Position numbers and translations under genes: made by a program. This document shows, piece by piece, positions 17,214 through 25,690 of a stretch of 64,000 nucleotides of DNA (positions are counted from its first letter, which is position 1; every line of letters starts with the position of its first letter). Source of the DNA: JBBDMX01 sp040878035 (GTDB lineage: Bacteria > Planctomycetota > Phycisphaerae > Phycisphaerales > Phycisphaeraceae). Below the pieces are notes generated by a model that was not told the origin of the DNA, searched no databases, and saw nothing but the letters and a program-made list of their open reading frames with translations. The stretch lies in assembly GCA_040878035.1 (NCBI GenBank), contig JBBDMX010000086.1, forward strand, positions 9,854-73,853, in the 5' to 3' direction.

Positions 17214-18020
17214 TTACCTGTGGTCCGACGCCGGCCGCACATCGTCACGCTTGACCGGCGCCGTGCCCGGAATGGGGTTGCCATCGGGGTCCGCGGCCAC
17301 AACGTCGGCCATGGGATCCAGTTTCAAGCCGCGCTTCACCATCTTGGGCTCAAACTGCTGCACATCCAGTTCCTGGTTGAGTCGGATGTCGATCTTGAAC
17401 TTGCGCGCCTGCGCTTCGTCCAACACAACCTGCTCGCTGAAAACCAGGTTCACGTCCTCGAACATGGGGTTCTGCCCCAGTGCGGTCATGAACTGGGCGA
17501 CCTCGACGTCCGTGGGGGCCGTGCCCACCAGTTGCAGCTCCACGTCGGTCACCGCCACCTCCATGTCACGGGCAAACTCGCCCCTGCCCTGCTCAACCGC
17601 TTTCTGCTTGGCTTCCTGTAGTGCGGTGGCATCCAGCGGCCGGCGTTCCCGCTTGATGTGCGTCTCCAACTGGAGATCCGTCAGGCTCAGCGTCATGGGC
17701 ATCATGTTGGTCAGTTCCGACAGGATCAGGCTGCGCGGGACGCGCTCCAGGAGCTGGGCCGTCACTTGCGCCTTCTGCATCATCTGTGACTTGCGGTCCT
17801 GCAACACCTGAAGCTGATCAAGACGCTTGGCGGCTTCCTCGAAGTCCTGGTTGATCTGCGTATGTAACCGTTTGACCTCACTGCCATGGCGGACGGTGAC
17901 CAGGAACGCGGCCACCACCGCCGCCATCACGATGGCGAACAGCGTCAGGCAGATGAGATTGGTCCGCCGCTGAATGCGGCTTTCCACGTAGTCCTGGGGT
18001 AGAAAACTCATATCGGCCAT
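17214..18020 (-). CDS. pilN: Type IV pilus inner-membrane protein PilN
   Basis: A 268-aa bitopic protein. The N-terminal cytoplasmic motif MSFLPQDYVESRIQRR corresponds to the PilM-binding peptide (INLLP-like in other species). A membrane segment follows at about 23-43, then a coiled coil and a ferredoxin-like periplasmic domain with DVELQLVGTAPTDVEVAQFMTAL. It is longer than most PilN proteins (about 180-200 aa), with an extended C-terminal tail rich in Asp and Pro. Confidence 0.82.
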   Translation of the reverse strand: MADMSFLPQDYVESRIQRRTNLICLTLFAIVMAAVVAAFLVTVRHGSEVKRLHTQINQDFEEAAKRLDQLQVLQDRKSQMMQKAQVTAQLLERVPRSLILSELTNMMPMTLSLTDLQLETHIKRERRPLDATALQEAKQKAVEQGRGEFARDMEVAVTDVELQLVGTAPTDVEVAQFMTALGQNPMFEDVNLVFSEQVVLDEAQARKFKIDIRLNQELDVQQFEPKMVKRGLKLDPMADVVAADPDGNPIPGTAPVKRDDVRPASDHR

Positions 18021-18109
18021 GGTCGGTACTCGCTTTGTTACAACGCTGAGTCGGGCTCAATCGGGCGAGCTGGGGCCGTCTCGGCCCCGGCGTGCGCGGC
18101 CCAGCCGCG

Positions 18110-19351
18110 TCAGGACGTTTTCTCCAGGCACAAGCCCAGAGGCACAGCCCAGCCCGGCTGCGGTTGACGAATATCCACGCCCGTGGGGCTCTGGCTGGCG
18201 GTGACCTTGGTCACCCGTGCCAGGGGGTCGCCCAGTTGGGCGCCAATGCGCAGTGCCCGTGCAATGCGCTGACAGGTTGCCACGTGGTTGGCCTCGCCGC
18301 CCAGAAACACCAGCTTCTCCACGGGCCGGCCGCCATACATGGCCTGGTGATAGCGCAGGCAGAGCTGGAGTTCGTCAATCAGACATTCGATGGTTTCATC
18401 TTCACCGGCAGGTTTGCCATCCGAAGGCGCCGCCTGGGGCGACGCGTTGGCGGCGATGGCGGCCGCAACGCGCGCCGCCACTAACTGGGCCTGGAGCACT
18501 GCCAGTCCCACGCCGTCATCCTGTGATTCTGACCCGGACGCCCCGGAGCCCGCGGATACCCCGGCCACTCCCGCCGTCGCCAACGCCGGCTGGGCCTTGG
18601 CCTTCTCCGACGCCTCACGCATGCGCAACTCACGCGCATCGGCAAAGCTCAAACTCTGCGCCCCGGCACGATGTCGCGTCAGATGATCGCCCGCGGCATG
18701 GATGGTCTTGGCGAAGACCATCTCCCGGCCGTGCGCGATGAGCACCTTGGTCGTCGCGGCGCCGATATCCAGGAAGCAAGTGGTGCGCCCGTTGTCTTCC
18801 GCATGGCGGTACAGGTGGGCAAAGGCGCCCAGCGTCGCCAAGGGTTCGCAGCTCATGCCTACCACGTCCAGTTTGGCGCGGTTGGCGGTCTGGATCAGCG
18901 ACATCACGCTGTCCCGACTGGAGGCGACGCAGATCACCTCCTCGCGGGTGGCGCCGTCGCGCACGACCGGGCCAACGCGGAAGTGCCGGACGACCATGCG
19001 TGAGGGATCGATGTTAAGCCGTTGGCGGAGTTGGATGGCGATCTGATCGTCTATGGAGTCATCCTGGCCGCGGCCGATCTGGAGGTGCTGGACCAGGGTG
19101 CTGTAGGCGGGCAGCGCCACGACGGCATGTTTGCCGCGGAAAGGTTGGGCCCGTAGCAGGCTCTTGAGCGCGTCGGCGAAGAACGCCTGCCGGGCCACCG
19201 GATCCTGCCGGGCATGCTCGGGCACCACCGCCGAAGCGGCGGCGACCAGTTGCGGCGGATCGGCGGCCACCACCTGTAACAGCTTGAGGCTGTCGGCGCC
19301 GAAATCGATCGCAATCGGCGAGTACCGTGTCTTGGTCAACCCAAATGCCAT
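18110..19351 (-). CDS. pilM: Type IV pilus assembly protein PilM (actin-like ATPase)
   Basis: A 413-aa cytoplasmic protein of the PilM/FtsA-like fold. The N-terminal AIDFGADSLKLLQV is the first phosphate-binding motif; TCFLDIGAATTKVLIAHG is the second; KLVFLGGEANHVATCQRIA is the adenosine motif. The central part holds an Ala/Gly/Ser-rich insert (about 255-300) that looks like a flexible loop. The open frame extends upstream to 19693 through repeat DNA, so the ATG at 19351 is taken as the start. It begins the pilM-N-O-P cluster. Confidence 0.88.
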   Translation of the reverse strand: MAFGLTKTRYSPIAIDFGADSLKLLQVVAADPPQLVAAASAVVPEHARQDPVARQAFFADALKSLLRAQPFRGKHAVVALPAYSTLVQHLQIGRGQDDSIDDQIAIQLRQRLNIDPSRMVVRHFRVGPVVRDGATREEVICVASSRDSVMSLIQTANRAKLDVVGMSCEPLATLGAFAHLYRHAEDNGRTTCFLDIGAATTKVLIAHGREMVFAKTIHAAGDHLTRHRAGAQSLSFADARELRMREASEKAKAQPALATAGVAGVSAGSGASGSESQDDGVGLAVLQAQLVAARVAAAIAANASPQAAPSDGKPAGEDETIECLIDELQLCLRYHQAMYGGRPVEKLVFLGGEANHVATCQRIARALRIGAQLGDPLARVTKVTASQSPTGVDIRQPQPGWAVPLGLCLEKTS

Positions 19352-19496
19352 GGAGGTCACCACCCTGTTCCACTCAAAAGCCGGCGCACGAGGATCGCGC
19401 CCGTGTGCCGCGACCCGCTGCCACCAGGCGTGGCAGGCCCGTCGCTTTTGATCACATCGACGCGATGACCGTACCGGTTTAGGTCCGGGAACCCCT

Positions 19497-19514
19497 AGCC
19501 GCTTGCGGCTTAGC
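19497..19514. repeat. Short hairpin repeat, copy 2 of 2
   Basis: Identical to the 18 bases at 81-98 (AGCCGCTTGCGGCTTAGC). It lies in the 340-bp spacer upstream of pilM. Confidence 0.75.
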
Positions 19515-19520
19515 CTCCCC

Positions 19521-19582
19521 ACGCCGTCGCTGAGTCTTTCGAGCGCCCTGTACCTGACGCTTCGAAGACTCAGGGTCGGCGT
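19521..19582. repeat. Head-to-head pair of the 32-bp repeat
   Basis: An inverted copy (19521-19552, beginning ACGCCGTCGCTGAGTC) abuts and overlaps a direct copy (19551-19582, TACCTGACGCTTCG then AAGACTCAGGGTCGGCGT). The two arms are largely complementary and would form a hairpin of about 30 bp with almost no loop. It lies between the divergent pilM gene and the membrane protein gene at 19692. Confidence 0.8.
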
Positions 19583-19653
19583 CGCTAACCCATTGCTCAT
19601 CCTGCCCAACGCACCCACTGGCCGATACAGTTCTCGGACACTGACAGACCTTC

Positions 19654-19685
19654 GACCCCGGACCCCGGACCTCGGACCTCGGACC
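19654..19685. repeat. 7-bp tandem repeat before a membrane protein gene
   Basis: Four and a half tandem units of GACCYCG (GACCCCG, GACCCCG, GACCTCG, GACCTCG, GACCC) end six bases before the start codon at 19692, taking the place where a ribosome binding site would be expected. Confidence 0.7.
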
Positions 19686-19691
19686 CAAACC

Positions 19692-20165
19692 ATGCACCCA
19701 CTTCAACACGTCGGCTTCGCCATCGGCGTCTTGCTGGCGTCAACCTTCTTCGCCCTGCTGGAAATCCAGATTGAGGGCGCCCAGGGCTGGGCACGCAACC
19801 TCCCCTGCTGGCGACTCGACACGCCCTGGTCGCGACGCCTCTTGGGCGGACGACCCCTTACCGGCTACCACTTCTACTTCCACCTGCTGGTCCTGACCCT
19901 GGTGCATCTGCCTTTCCTCATGGGCCTGGCGACTTGGACCGGCGCGGCGGAACTGCGCATCATCGCTTTCCTCATGCTCTTTTTCATCATCGAGGACTTC
20001 CTTTGGTTCTTGCTCAACCCCGCCTTTGGACTTCGCGGCTTTAGCCCCCAGGCCATCTGGTGGCACCGCCACGCCTGGTGGTGGTTCATGCCCCGCGACT
20101 ACTGGATATTCCTGCCTCTGGGCGTGGGGTTATATGTGCTTAGCTGCATACCGTGGGGCAGCTAA
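19692..20165 (+). CDS. Four-helix membrane protein of unknown function
   Basis: A 157-aa protein with four predicted membrane segments (about 8-26, 62-82, 88-108 and 138-153). It is rich in His and Trp near the third and fourth segments (IWWHRHAWWWFMPRDYW), and a conserved-looking IIEDFLWFLLNPAFG motif precedes them. The clustered His/Trp could bind metal or heme, but no family is recognised. No clear ribosome binding site is seen because a tandem repeat lies directly upstream. It ends 4 bases into the stop of the convergent GT1 gene. Confidence 0.6.
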   Translation: MHPLQHVGFAIGVLLASTFFALLEIQIEGAQGWARNLPCWRLDTPWSRRLLGGRPLTGYHFYFHLLVLTLVHLPFLMGLATWTGAAELRIIAFLMLFFIIEDFLWFLLNPAFGLRGFSPQAIWWHRHAWWWFMPRDYWIFLPLGVGLYVLSCIPWGS

Positions 20166-21430
20166 CCTTCGGCGAGAGCTTCGATCAACTCACAGGTGCG
20201 GCCATTGGCGTCGTCGTGGGCAATGCGTTGACGTATGTCAGCGCACGACTGGGCGACGGCGGCCGAGTTGATCAGGTCCTGGAGCGATCGCGTGACGCGC
20301 GGTGCGTCGAAGTGGTTGGGCGTGAGCCAGTCGCCGGCACCCAAGCGCCGGAGTCGTGCAGCATTGTCGGGCTGGTCGAAACCCATGGGCATGATGAGTT
20401 GGGGCGTGCCCGTCGCCAGGCCCTGGGCACAGGTGCCGATGCCGCCGTGGTGAACGATGGCGGCGCAGCGTGGCAGCAGTTGGCTCAAGGGCGCGTAGGG
20501 GATGTGCAGGGCATGATCCGGCAGGGGCGAAGGCAATTGCTCGGGGAAGCGCGTGAGCAGCAAGGCCCGCCGATGCAGCCGCTGTGCCGCCTCGATGCCG
20601 ACGGCGAAGAACCGTGTCGCCTGGCGATTGGCCGAACCGGGCGTCAAGACGATGGGTGGCTCGCCATCGACGATAAAGTGCTCGACTGCATCGTCGAGCT
20701 CGTGCCGGCCGGCCTCGTCGAAGAGCGGAAAACCCGTGCATTCCGATGGCGCCGGCCAGTCGGGCTGAGGCGCGGCGTACCACCGGGGGAATAGCCCGAT
20801 CACGCGACGTGGCGAGTGCAGCCAATGACGAAACGGCCGACGCACCGCGGCCAAACCCAGCCGCCGACGAAAACCATTAAGTGCCGGCTGAATATGCCGG
20901 TCCACCGCCAGCCGATCCACCATCCACCACATGCACCGCTTCACCCAGCGCGGCCAGCCTGACATCTCGACGCCCGGCACCATCACCGGCTGGGCATAAT
21001 CGCTGCGGAACACCGACGGCGCCAGATGCAGCGTCGCCGCCGGCGTGCCGTGTTTGTCCTCATAACAGCGCGCCCCAAACGACAAGGCATGATGCACCAA
21101 TACCGTCCGATTGGGGTGGCCCGTAGCGACCGCGTCAGCCACGTGCTGATACTGCCGTTCGATGCCCTCGCCCACGGTGCGCAGGATCAGCGGCAGCCCT
21201 TTGAGTGGGTGCCACAGGTCGCGATCGCGCGTGACCCGTTCCATCTGCTCGATGTTGCCCAGTTCGACAAAACGCAGGCCGCTGTGCTCGATCAATTCCT
21301 GGAACACCGCTGAGGTGATGACCGTCACGTCATGCCCGCGTGCGTGCAGCAGCCGGCCGATACCGACAAACGGGTGCACGTCCCCCGCCGAGCCCACCGG
21401 CGTCATCACCACGTGTAGCCGCCGGCTCAC
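20162..21430 (-). CDS. UGT/MGT-type glycosyltransferase (GT1)
   Basis: A 422-aa GT-B glycosyltransferase of the sterol/macrolide/rhamnosyl group. The N-terminus MTPVGSAGDVHPFVGIGRLLHARGH is the acceptor-side signature; the donor site reads AIVHHGGIGTCAQGLATGTPQLIMPMGFDQPDNAARL. These enzymes glycosylate lipids or small molecules. Its start overlaps the yhbY stop (ATGA). Confidence 0.87.
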   Translation of the reverse strand: MSRRLHVVMTPVGSAGDVHPFVGIGRLLHARGHDVTVITSAVFQELIEHSGLRFVELGNIEQMERVTRDRDLWHPLKGLPLILRTVGEGIERQYQHVADAVATGHPNRTVLVHHALSFGARCYEDKHGTPAATLHLAPSVFRSDYAQPVMVPGVEMSGWPRWVKRCMWWMVDRLAVDRHIQPALNGFRRRLGLAAVRRPFRHWLHSPRRVIGLFPRWYAAPQPDWPAPSECTGFPLFDEAGRHELDDAVEHFIVDGEPPIVLTPGSANRQATRFFAVGIEAAQRLHRRALLLTRFPEQLPSPLPDHALHIPYAPLSQLLPRCAAIVHHGGIGTCAQGLATGTPQLIMPMGFDQPDNAARLRRLGAGDWLTPNHFDAPRVTRSLQDLINSAAVAQSCADIRQRIAHDDANGRTCELIEALAEG

Positions 21431-21729
21431 GGCAGGACTCGCTTGCCCGTCTCAAGCTCCGGATTGGCGCGATAGAGCAGCATCGTGCGCCCGGTAATTG
21501 CTGCACACTCTGCCTCGACCGCCGCGCATACTTCTTCCGCCAGCGTCTTGCGTTCCGCCCCTTGCACATCCTTGCCGAAACGCAGCTTCACCAGTTCTCG
21601 CCCCGTCAACAGATCGCGCAGGTTCGCCACATGCCTGGGCGTCAGCCCCGCCTTGCCCAGGCGAAAGTCATCAATCATCGTCTGCCCGCGTTGGCGCAGC
21701 AGCTTGCGTTGTCCGGAGGTTAGTGCCAT
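21427..21729 (-). CDS. yhbY: CRM-domain RNA-binding protein YhbY
   Basis: A 100-aa protein made of one CRS1-YhbY (CRM) domain: LTSGQRKLLRQRGQTM, then LVKLRFGKDVQ and the closing GRTMLLYRANPE, with a degenerate version of the GxxG loop. These proteins bind the pre-50S ribosomal subunit. The longer open frame to 21807 overlaps the divergent gene, so the ATG at 21729 is preferred. Confidence 0.82.
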   Translation of the reverse strand: MALTSGQRKLLRQRGQTMIDDFRLGKAGLTPRHVANLRDLLTGRELVKLRFGKDVQGAERKTLAEEVCAAVEAECAAITGRTMLLYRANPELETGKRVLP

Positions 21730-21750
21730 AGGCGAGATTATAATCGGCCC

Positions 21751-22092
21751 ATGGTCATTCTGGCTCTGATCCCGGCGATCCTTAGTTGCCTGCTGCTGGC
21801 GGCGCATTTCTACCGCATGCAGGGCTTTGTTCTCGCCGGCATCTGTGTGGCGGCGCCCTTCGTGCTGCTGGTGCAGCGCTGGTGGGCCGTGCGCGTGATG
21901 CAGGTCGTGCTGGCGCTGGGTGCGGCCGAATGGTTCTTCACCATCGCCAACATCTACGTGGAGCGGGTGCAGGAAGGCCGCCCCTGGCTGCGCATGGCGA
22001 TCATTCTGGGCGCCGTCACCCTCTTCACCCTCGGCGCGGCGATTCTATTCAAAGTCGCCCCACTGCGCCGCCGCTATGGAACACCACGGTGA
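21751..22092 (+). CDS. Small four-helix membrane protein
   Basis: A 113-aa protein with four hydrophobic segments (about 2-18, 25-43, 47-68, 82-101) and a basic C-terminus (PLRRRYGTPR). Family not recognised; it looks like the small uncharacterised inner-membrane proteins common beside housekeeping genes. It diverges from yhbY, 21 bp apart. Confidence 0.6.
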   Translation: MVILALIPAILSCLLLAAHFYRMQGFVLAGICVAAPFVLLVQRWWAVRVMQVVLALGAAEWFFTIANIYVERVQEGRPWLRMAIILGAVTLFTLGAAILFKVAPLRRRYGTPR

Positions 22093-22147
22093 CAGAAAAT
22101 AATGCCGTGTTCGGCGGCTTGCCGCGGGTGGTCCATTCGGCTGTCAG

Positions 22148-22840
22148 TTAGGGCGTACAAACGTGAACATTCGTCCTATTAGCGGCGATCAGTTGATCGA
22201 TTGCGTGTTCGAGGCGCTGGAATGATCGCATCTTTTTCTGGCGCACGAGTTCAAGATCGACAAGCTTCACCAGCGCCGCCTGATCACGAGTTGAGCTATA
22301 TCCCATGGTCATGCGTTGACTCAACCAACCTTTGGCATCGCGCGGCCCAACCTCAAGGTCGGCTAGAGGACAAGTCGCACCTACATCTACCGCAAGCCGA
22401 CCATCGTCCATGCGATGTCCGGCCAGCGACTCCACACCAGCGATAAGCCATGACTCAAACTCCATACGCGCGAACACAACCGCCAACGAGAATCTCTGCC
22501 CGGCGCCTACGGCTTCTTTGGCCGTGCGCGCCATCTCTGCCGCAACGGTCTTTGCACAGAATGCGTGCCCAGACTTGATGGGATACTCAGTAGGGTCGCC
22601 GTCGAGGACCGTGAGAACGCCCCCAACGTTCTGTCGCTTCAATGCATAGCCCAGAAGTCTCCTCCACTTGGAATAGCCATCTTTCGCCAAGCCGAGGACT
22701 TGGCCCACTGTAAGCGGCGCATCCTTGTCAACATGAAGCGCATCCCACCCCTTTCTCTCCTTCAGGAGCCGGGTTGTAAGCACTGGCAAGGCCTGCGCAT
22801 CACCCTGTCCTTCCCCGAAAAGCACCAGTTTCCTGCTCAT
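22148..22840 (-). CDS. DUF4276-like TOPRIM protein, probable defence effector
   Basis: A 230-aa protein whose N-terminal strand LVLFGEGQGDAQALPVL supplies Glu10 and VLTVLDGDPTE supplies Asp80 and Asp82. This is the Glu...DxD pattern of TOPRIM nucleases. A second conserved-looking motif is ARMEFESWLIAG. DUF4276 proteins are related to RloB/OLD-type TOPRIM domains and are often found next to SMC-like ATPases (known of the family). Its start overlaps the ATPase stop by 4 bp, so the two are co-translated. The role as a nuclease triggered by phage is inference. Confidence 0.72.
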   Translation of the reverse strand: MSRKLVLFGEGQGDAQALPVLTTRLLKERKGWDALHVDKDAPLTVGQVLGLAKDGYSKWRRLLGYALKRQNVGGVLTVLDGDPTEYPIKSGHAFCAKTVAAEMARTAKEAVGAGQRFSLAVVFARMEFESWLIAGVESLAGHRMDDGRLAVDVGATCPLADLEVGPRDAKGWLSQRMTMGYSSTRDQAALVKLVDLELVRQKKMRSFQRLEHAIDQLIAANRTNVHVCTP

Positions 22841-24048
22841 GCGCGGGCCTTTTCTGAACTGGGTTCAGATGTGGAAACCCGCGCCGGGTCCACCGTCAGC
22901 AGTTCACCTGTAGTCAGGAGATTCTCACGTATCCCCTCCCGCTGTTCCTCAGCAACCGGACCAATGATCGTTCTTCCATCTTTAATGTCGACCACGCGCA
23001 AACAGTCCACATGAAAATGATCCAACAAACCTGGACTGTGTGTTGTGAGAATGACTTGTCCCCGCTCCGTGGCAGGAGCAGCCTTGAACTCATCTGCCAG
23101 CAGTGCTAAAGCACCAAGATAGACGCCGTTCTCTGGTTCCTCAAAGATGTTCACGAGCTTTGGCGGAACCTGGTACAACGCAAGAAGATGTGCGTAGAAA
23201 CGGCGAAAGCCGTCTGACTCCTGGGACAGCTTCAAATCAAGCGTCTTGGGACCCACCCTGTGCCCAACAATCGCATCCTGTGGACTGGTGATTGAATTTA
23301 GTTCCACTGACAGGACCGAGGCATTCAACTGGCGAAGCGAAGCCTGTATGCCCCTTCGCACATTAGGGTGCTGAAAGTCGCGCATGATGTCGCGCATTAC
23401 CAGAAGGTAATTGGAACCATCATCCTTGAGGCCCGAAAGGTGTTGATTCAGAGTATTGTGAGCTTGCCCCACTGCATCTGAATACTGTGGTTGTCGATCG
23501 CAAACGGTCATCGGCAAGTTATAGTAGCCAATGCCACTGGATAATGCCGAATAGGCGTAAACCACCTTTTCAAGCGATGGTAAGTGGCTGATGGCCAAGT
23601 GGATGTCCGCTTTCGGTGGACTAATCACCGCTGGAGTAGTCACCCATTCCCATCCTCGTCCGCGCGTCCCGGCCCGCCGATGGAACAGGACGTCTTGTCC
23701 CAACGCCAGGCGCTCTTCCATAACCGGGAACTGACCGTGCAGTTGGGCACGCTCAATTGGCACAAAGCTTAGCAAATAGACGTAATCAGACTCCTCATCT
23801 CCGGCAGCGAATGTAATCTCCAAACTCAACTGAACCGGATCCAAGCCTGCACTGAGCAGGCGCGCCCAGCCACCGTCAACATTGCCCGCTTGAGACGGTT
23901 CCAGTAGATAGTTGCGCAGGAAACGAACGGCCTGAACAAACGCAGATTTTCCCGTGCCGCTACGACCGACCAGTACAGTCACTGGCTCCAGTTCCACCGT
24001 GACGTCGTAGAGGCTCTTGAAGCCCGTGATTCGAATCTTCTTGATCAT
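22837..24048 (-). CDS. SMC-like AAA ATPase (AAA_21/RloA type)
   Basis: A 403-aa ATPase. It opens with IKKIRITGFKSLYDVTVELEPVTVLVGRSGTGKS, where GRSGTGKS is Walker A. The ABC-type signature region is LSQESDGFRRFYAHLLAL; Walker B is KLVNIFEEPENGVY; and the switch His is in ILTTHSPGLLDHF. This arrangement is shared by OLD, RecF and AbiL/RloA-like ATPases. Fused OLD proteins carry a C-terminal TOPRIM; here that domain is encoded by the next gene. Local base composition is less GC-rich than the flanks, suggesting acquisition by transfer. Confidence 0.85.
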   Translation of the reverse strand: MIKKIRITGFKSLYDVTVELEPVTVLVGRSGTGKSAFVQAVRFLRNYLLEPSQAGNVDGGWARLLSAGLDPVQLSLEITFAAGDEESDYVYLLSFVPIERAQLHGQFPVMEERLALGQDVLFHRRAGTRGRGWEWVTTPAVISPPKADIHLAISHLPSLEKVVYAYSALSSGIGYYNLPMTVCDRQPQYSDAVGQAHNTLNQHLSGLKDDGSNYLLVMRDIMRDFQHPNVRRGIQASLRQLNASVLSVELNSITSPQDAIVGHRVGPKTLDLKLSQESDGFRRFYAHLLALYQVPPKLVNIFEEPENGVYLGALALLADEFKAAPATERGQVILTTHSPGLLDHFHVDCLRVVDIKDGRTIIGPVAEEQREGIRENLLTTGELLTVDPARVSTSEPSSEKARA

Positions 24049-24120
24049 GGCCCGGCACTCCAGCAGTGGTCCAGTTTGGTATTTATCGGCTGGAGATCAA
24101 CCCTGCAACCAGTTTCAGCC

Positions 24121-25539
24121 TCACACCACCCCCGCACCGCCCGTCGCGATCGGCTCGCTCACGTACTCGCGCGGGTCGGTGATCTTGCCGCGCAGCGCCG
24201 AGGCCGCAACGGTCAGCGGGGACGCCAGGTACACCCCCGCGTCCTTGTGGCCCATGCGCCCGGGGAAGTTGCGGTTGGTCGTGCTGATGCAGGTGATCGG
24301 CTCATTCAAGCGGCCGAAGGTGTCGGCCGGGCCGCCCAGACAGGCGCTACAGCCCGACGGGCCGACCTGGCAGCCCGCGTCCAGCAGCACCTCTTCGATC
24401 GACCTTTCACCGGGCTTGACTGCGTCGCCGGTGACGTTGAGCCGCTTCATGTCGGCGTGCACCTCCGTCGAGCCGGGCACCACGAAGGTCGGCACCTTCA
24501 CCGTGTTCCCCTTTAGGATCGATGCGGCGAAGATCATGTCGGTGATCTTCCCGCCGGTGCAGGAACCGATGTACGCGCGGTCCACTTTCACGTCGCTACA
24601 GTTGGCGGCCGTATCCTTGTTGTCCGGGCTGTGCGGCTTGGCGACCATCGGGTCCATCAGGCCCAGGTCCCATTCATGCTCGTAGCAATACTGGGCACCG
24701 GGGTCGTCCGTGTACACCTGCCAGTCAGGCCGATTGGAGCGATGACGCACATACGCCAGGGTCTTTTCGTCCACGTCGCAGACGCCGTTCTTCCCGCCGG
24801 CCTCGATGGCCATGTTGGTCAGCGTCATGCGATCTTCCAGCGTCAGGCTCTCGACGCCCTGGCCGGCGAAGTACATGGTCTTGTACGTCGCGCCGCTGAC
24901 GCTGATCTGGCCGATCACCGCCAGGATCAAATCCTTGGCGGTCAGGTACGGCGGGATCTGCCCGTGGAAGGTGAACTTCATCGTGGGCGGCACCTTGAGC
25001 CAGGTCTTGCCCGTGCCCAGCACGAACGCCGCGTCAGTGTTGCCCATGCCTGTGGCGAACTGCCCGAACGCACCGGCCGTACAGGTGTGGCTGTCGGTGC
25101 CCAGGAGAATCTCGCCCGGCCGCACATGCCCTTCCTCAGGCAGGGCCTTGTGGCACACGCCCTTGTAATTGGTCTTGGTCGGATCGCGATAGGGCGAGGG
25201 CATGCCCGGTTCGTTCTTCACGAACTCCGGGTCGTAGTAATACTTCAGGCCCTGCTCGCGCACGAAGTCACGCAGAATCTGCACGTTGCGATGGCACTTC
25301 TCATCGGCGGTGAAGATGTAGTGATCGGGGATGATCACCACGCGGTCGCCGTCCCACACCTTGGCCTTATCGCCGAATTCCTTCTTGAAGATGCCGATGG
25401 TGCCTGGGCCGCACACGTCGTGGGTCATCAGCACATCCACGCTCACCCACACGTTTTCGCCGGGCTCAACGTTGTCGCGCCCGGCGTGGGCGGCGAGGAT
25501 CTTCTCGGTCATGGTCATCTTGCGAACGGGCATCGGCAT
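24121..25539 (-). CDS. leuC: 3-isopropylmalate dehydratase large subunit (LeuC-type aconitase family)
   Basis: A 472-aa iron-sulfur hydro-lyase. Conserved segments include LMTHDVCGPGTIGIF, IPDHYIFTADEKCHRN, LLGTDSHTCTAGAFGQFATGMGNTD, IGSCTGGKITDM (first cluster Cys) and GPSGCSACLGG (two further cluster Cys). It isomerises 2-isopropylmalate in leucine synthesis, though homoaconitase-like use cannot be excluded. The start at 25539 has AGGAG a few bases upstream. No small subunit (leuD) is adjacent. Confidence 0.88.
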   Translation of the reverse strand: MPMPVRKMTMTEKILAAHAGRDNVEPGENVWVSVDVLMTHDVCGPGTIGIFKKEFGDKAKVWDGDRVVIIPDHYIFTADEKCHRNVQILRDFVREQGLKYYYDPEFVKNEPGMPSPYRDPTKTNYKGVCHKALPEEGHVRPGEILLGTDSHTCTAGAFGQFATGMGNTDAAFVLGTGKTWLKVPPTMKFTFHGQIPPYLTAKDLILAVIGQISVSGATYKTMYFAGQGVESLTLEDRMTLTNMAIEAGGKNGVCDVDEKTLAYVRHRSNRPDWQVYTDDPGAQYCYEHEWDLGLMDPMVAKPHSPDNKDTAANCSDVKVDRAYIGSCTGGKITDMIFAASILKGNTVKVPTFVVPGSTEVHADMKRLNVTGDAVKPGERSIEEVLLDAGCQVGPSGCSACLGGPADTFGRLNEPITCISTTNRNFPGRMGHKDAGVYLASPLTVAASALRGKITDPREYVSEPIATGGAGVV

Positions 25540-25690
25540 TACTCCTGCATGTGCGAACGGAAAGCCCCATATTGTAGCGAGGACGGCCTGGCTTAAGCGG
25601 GGCTGCCGGTCAACCCTCGTTCGGTTAGAATCGTACACCGTACGATCCGCGATTGCTTCGATCCCCCCCGCCCCGTATATTCCCCCTGCC

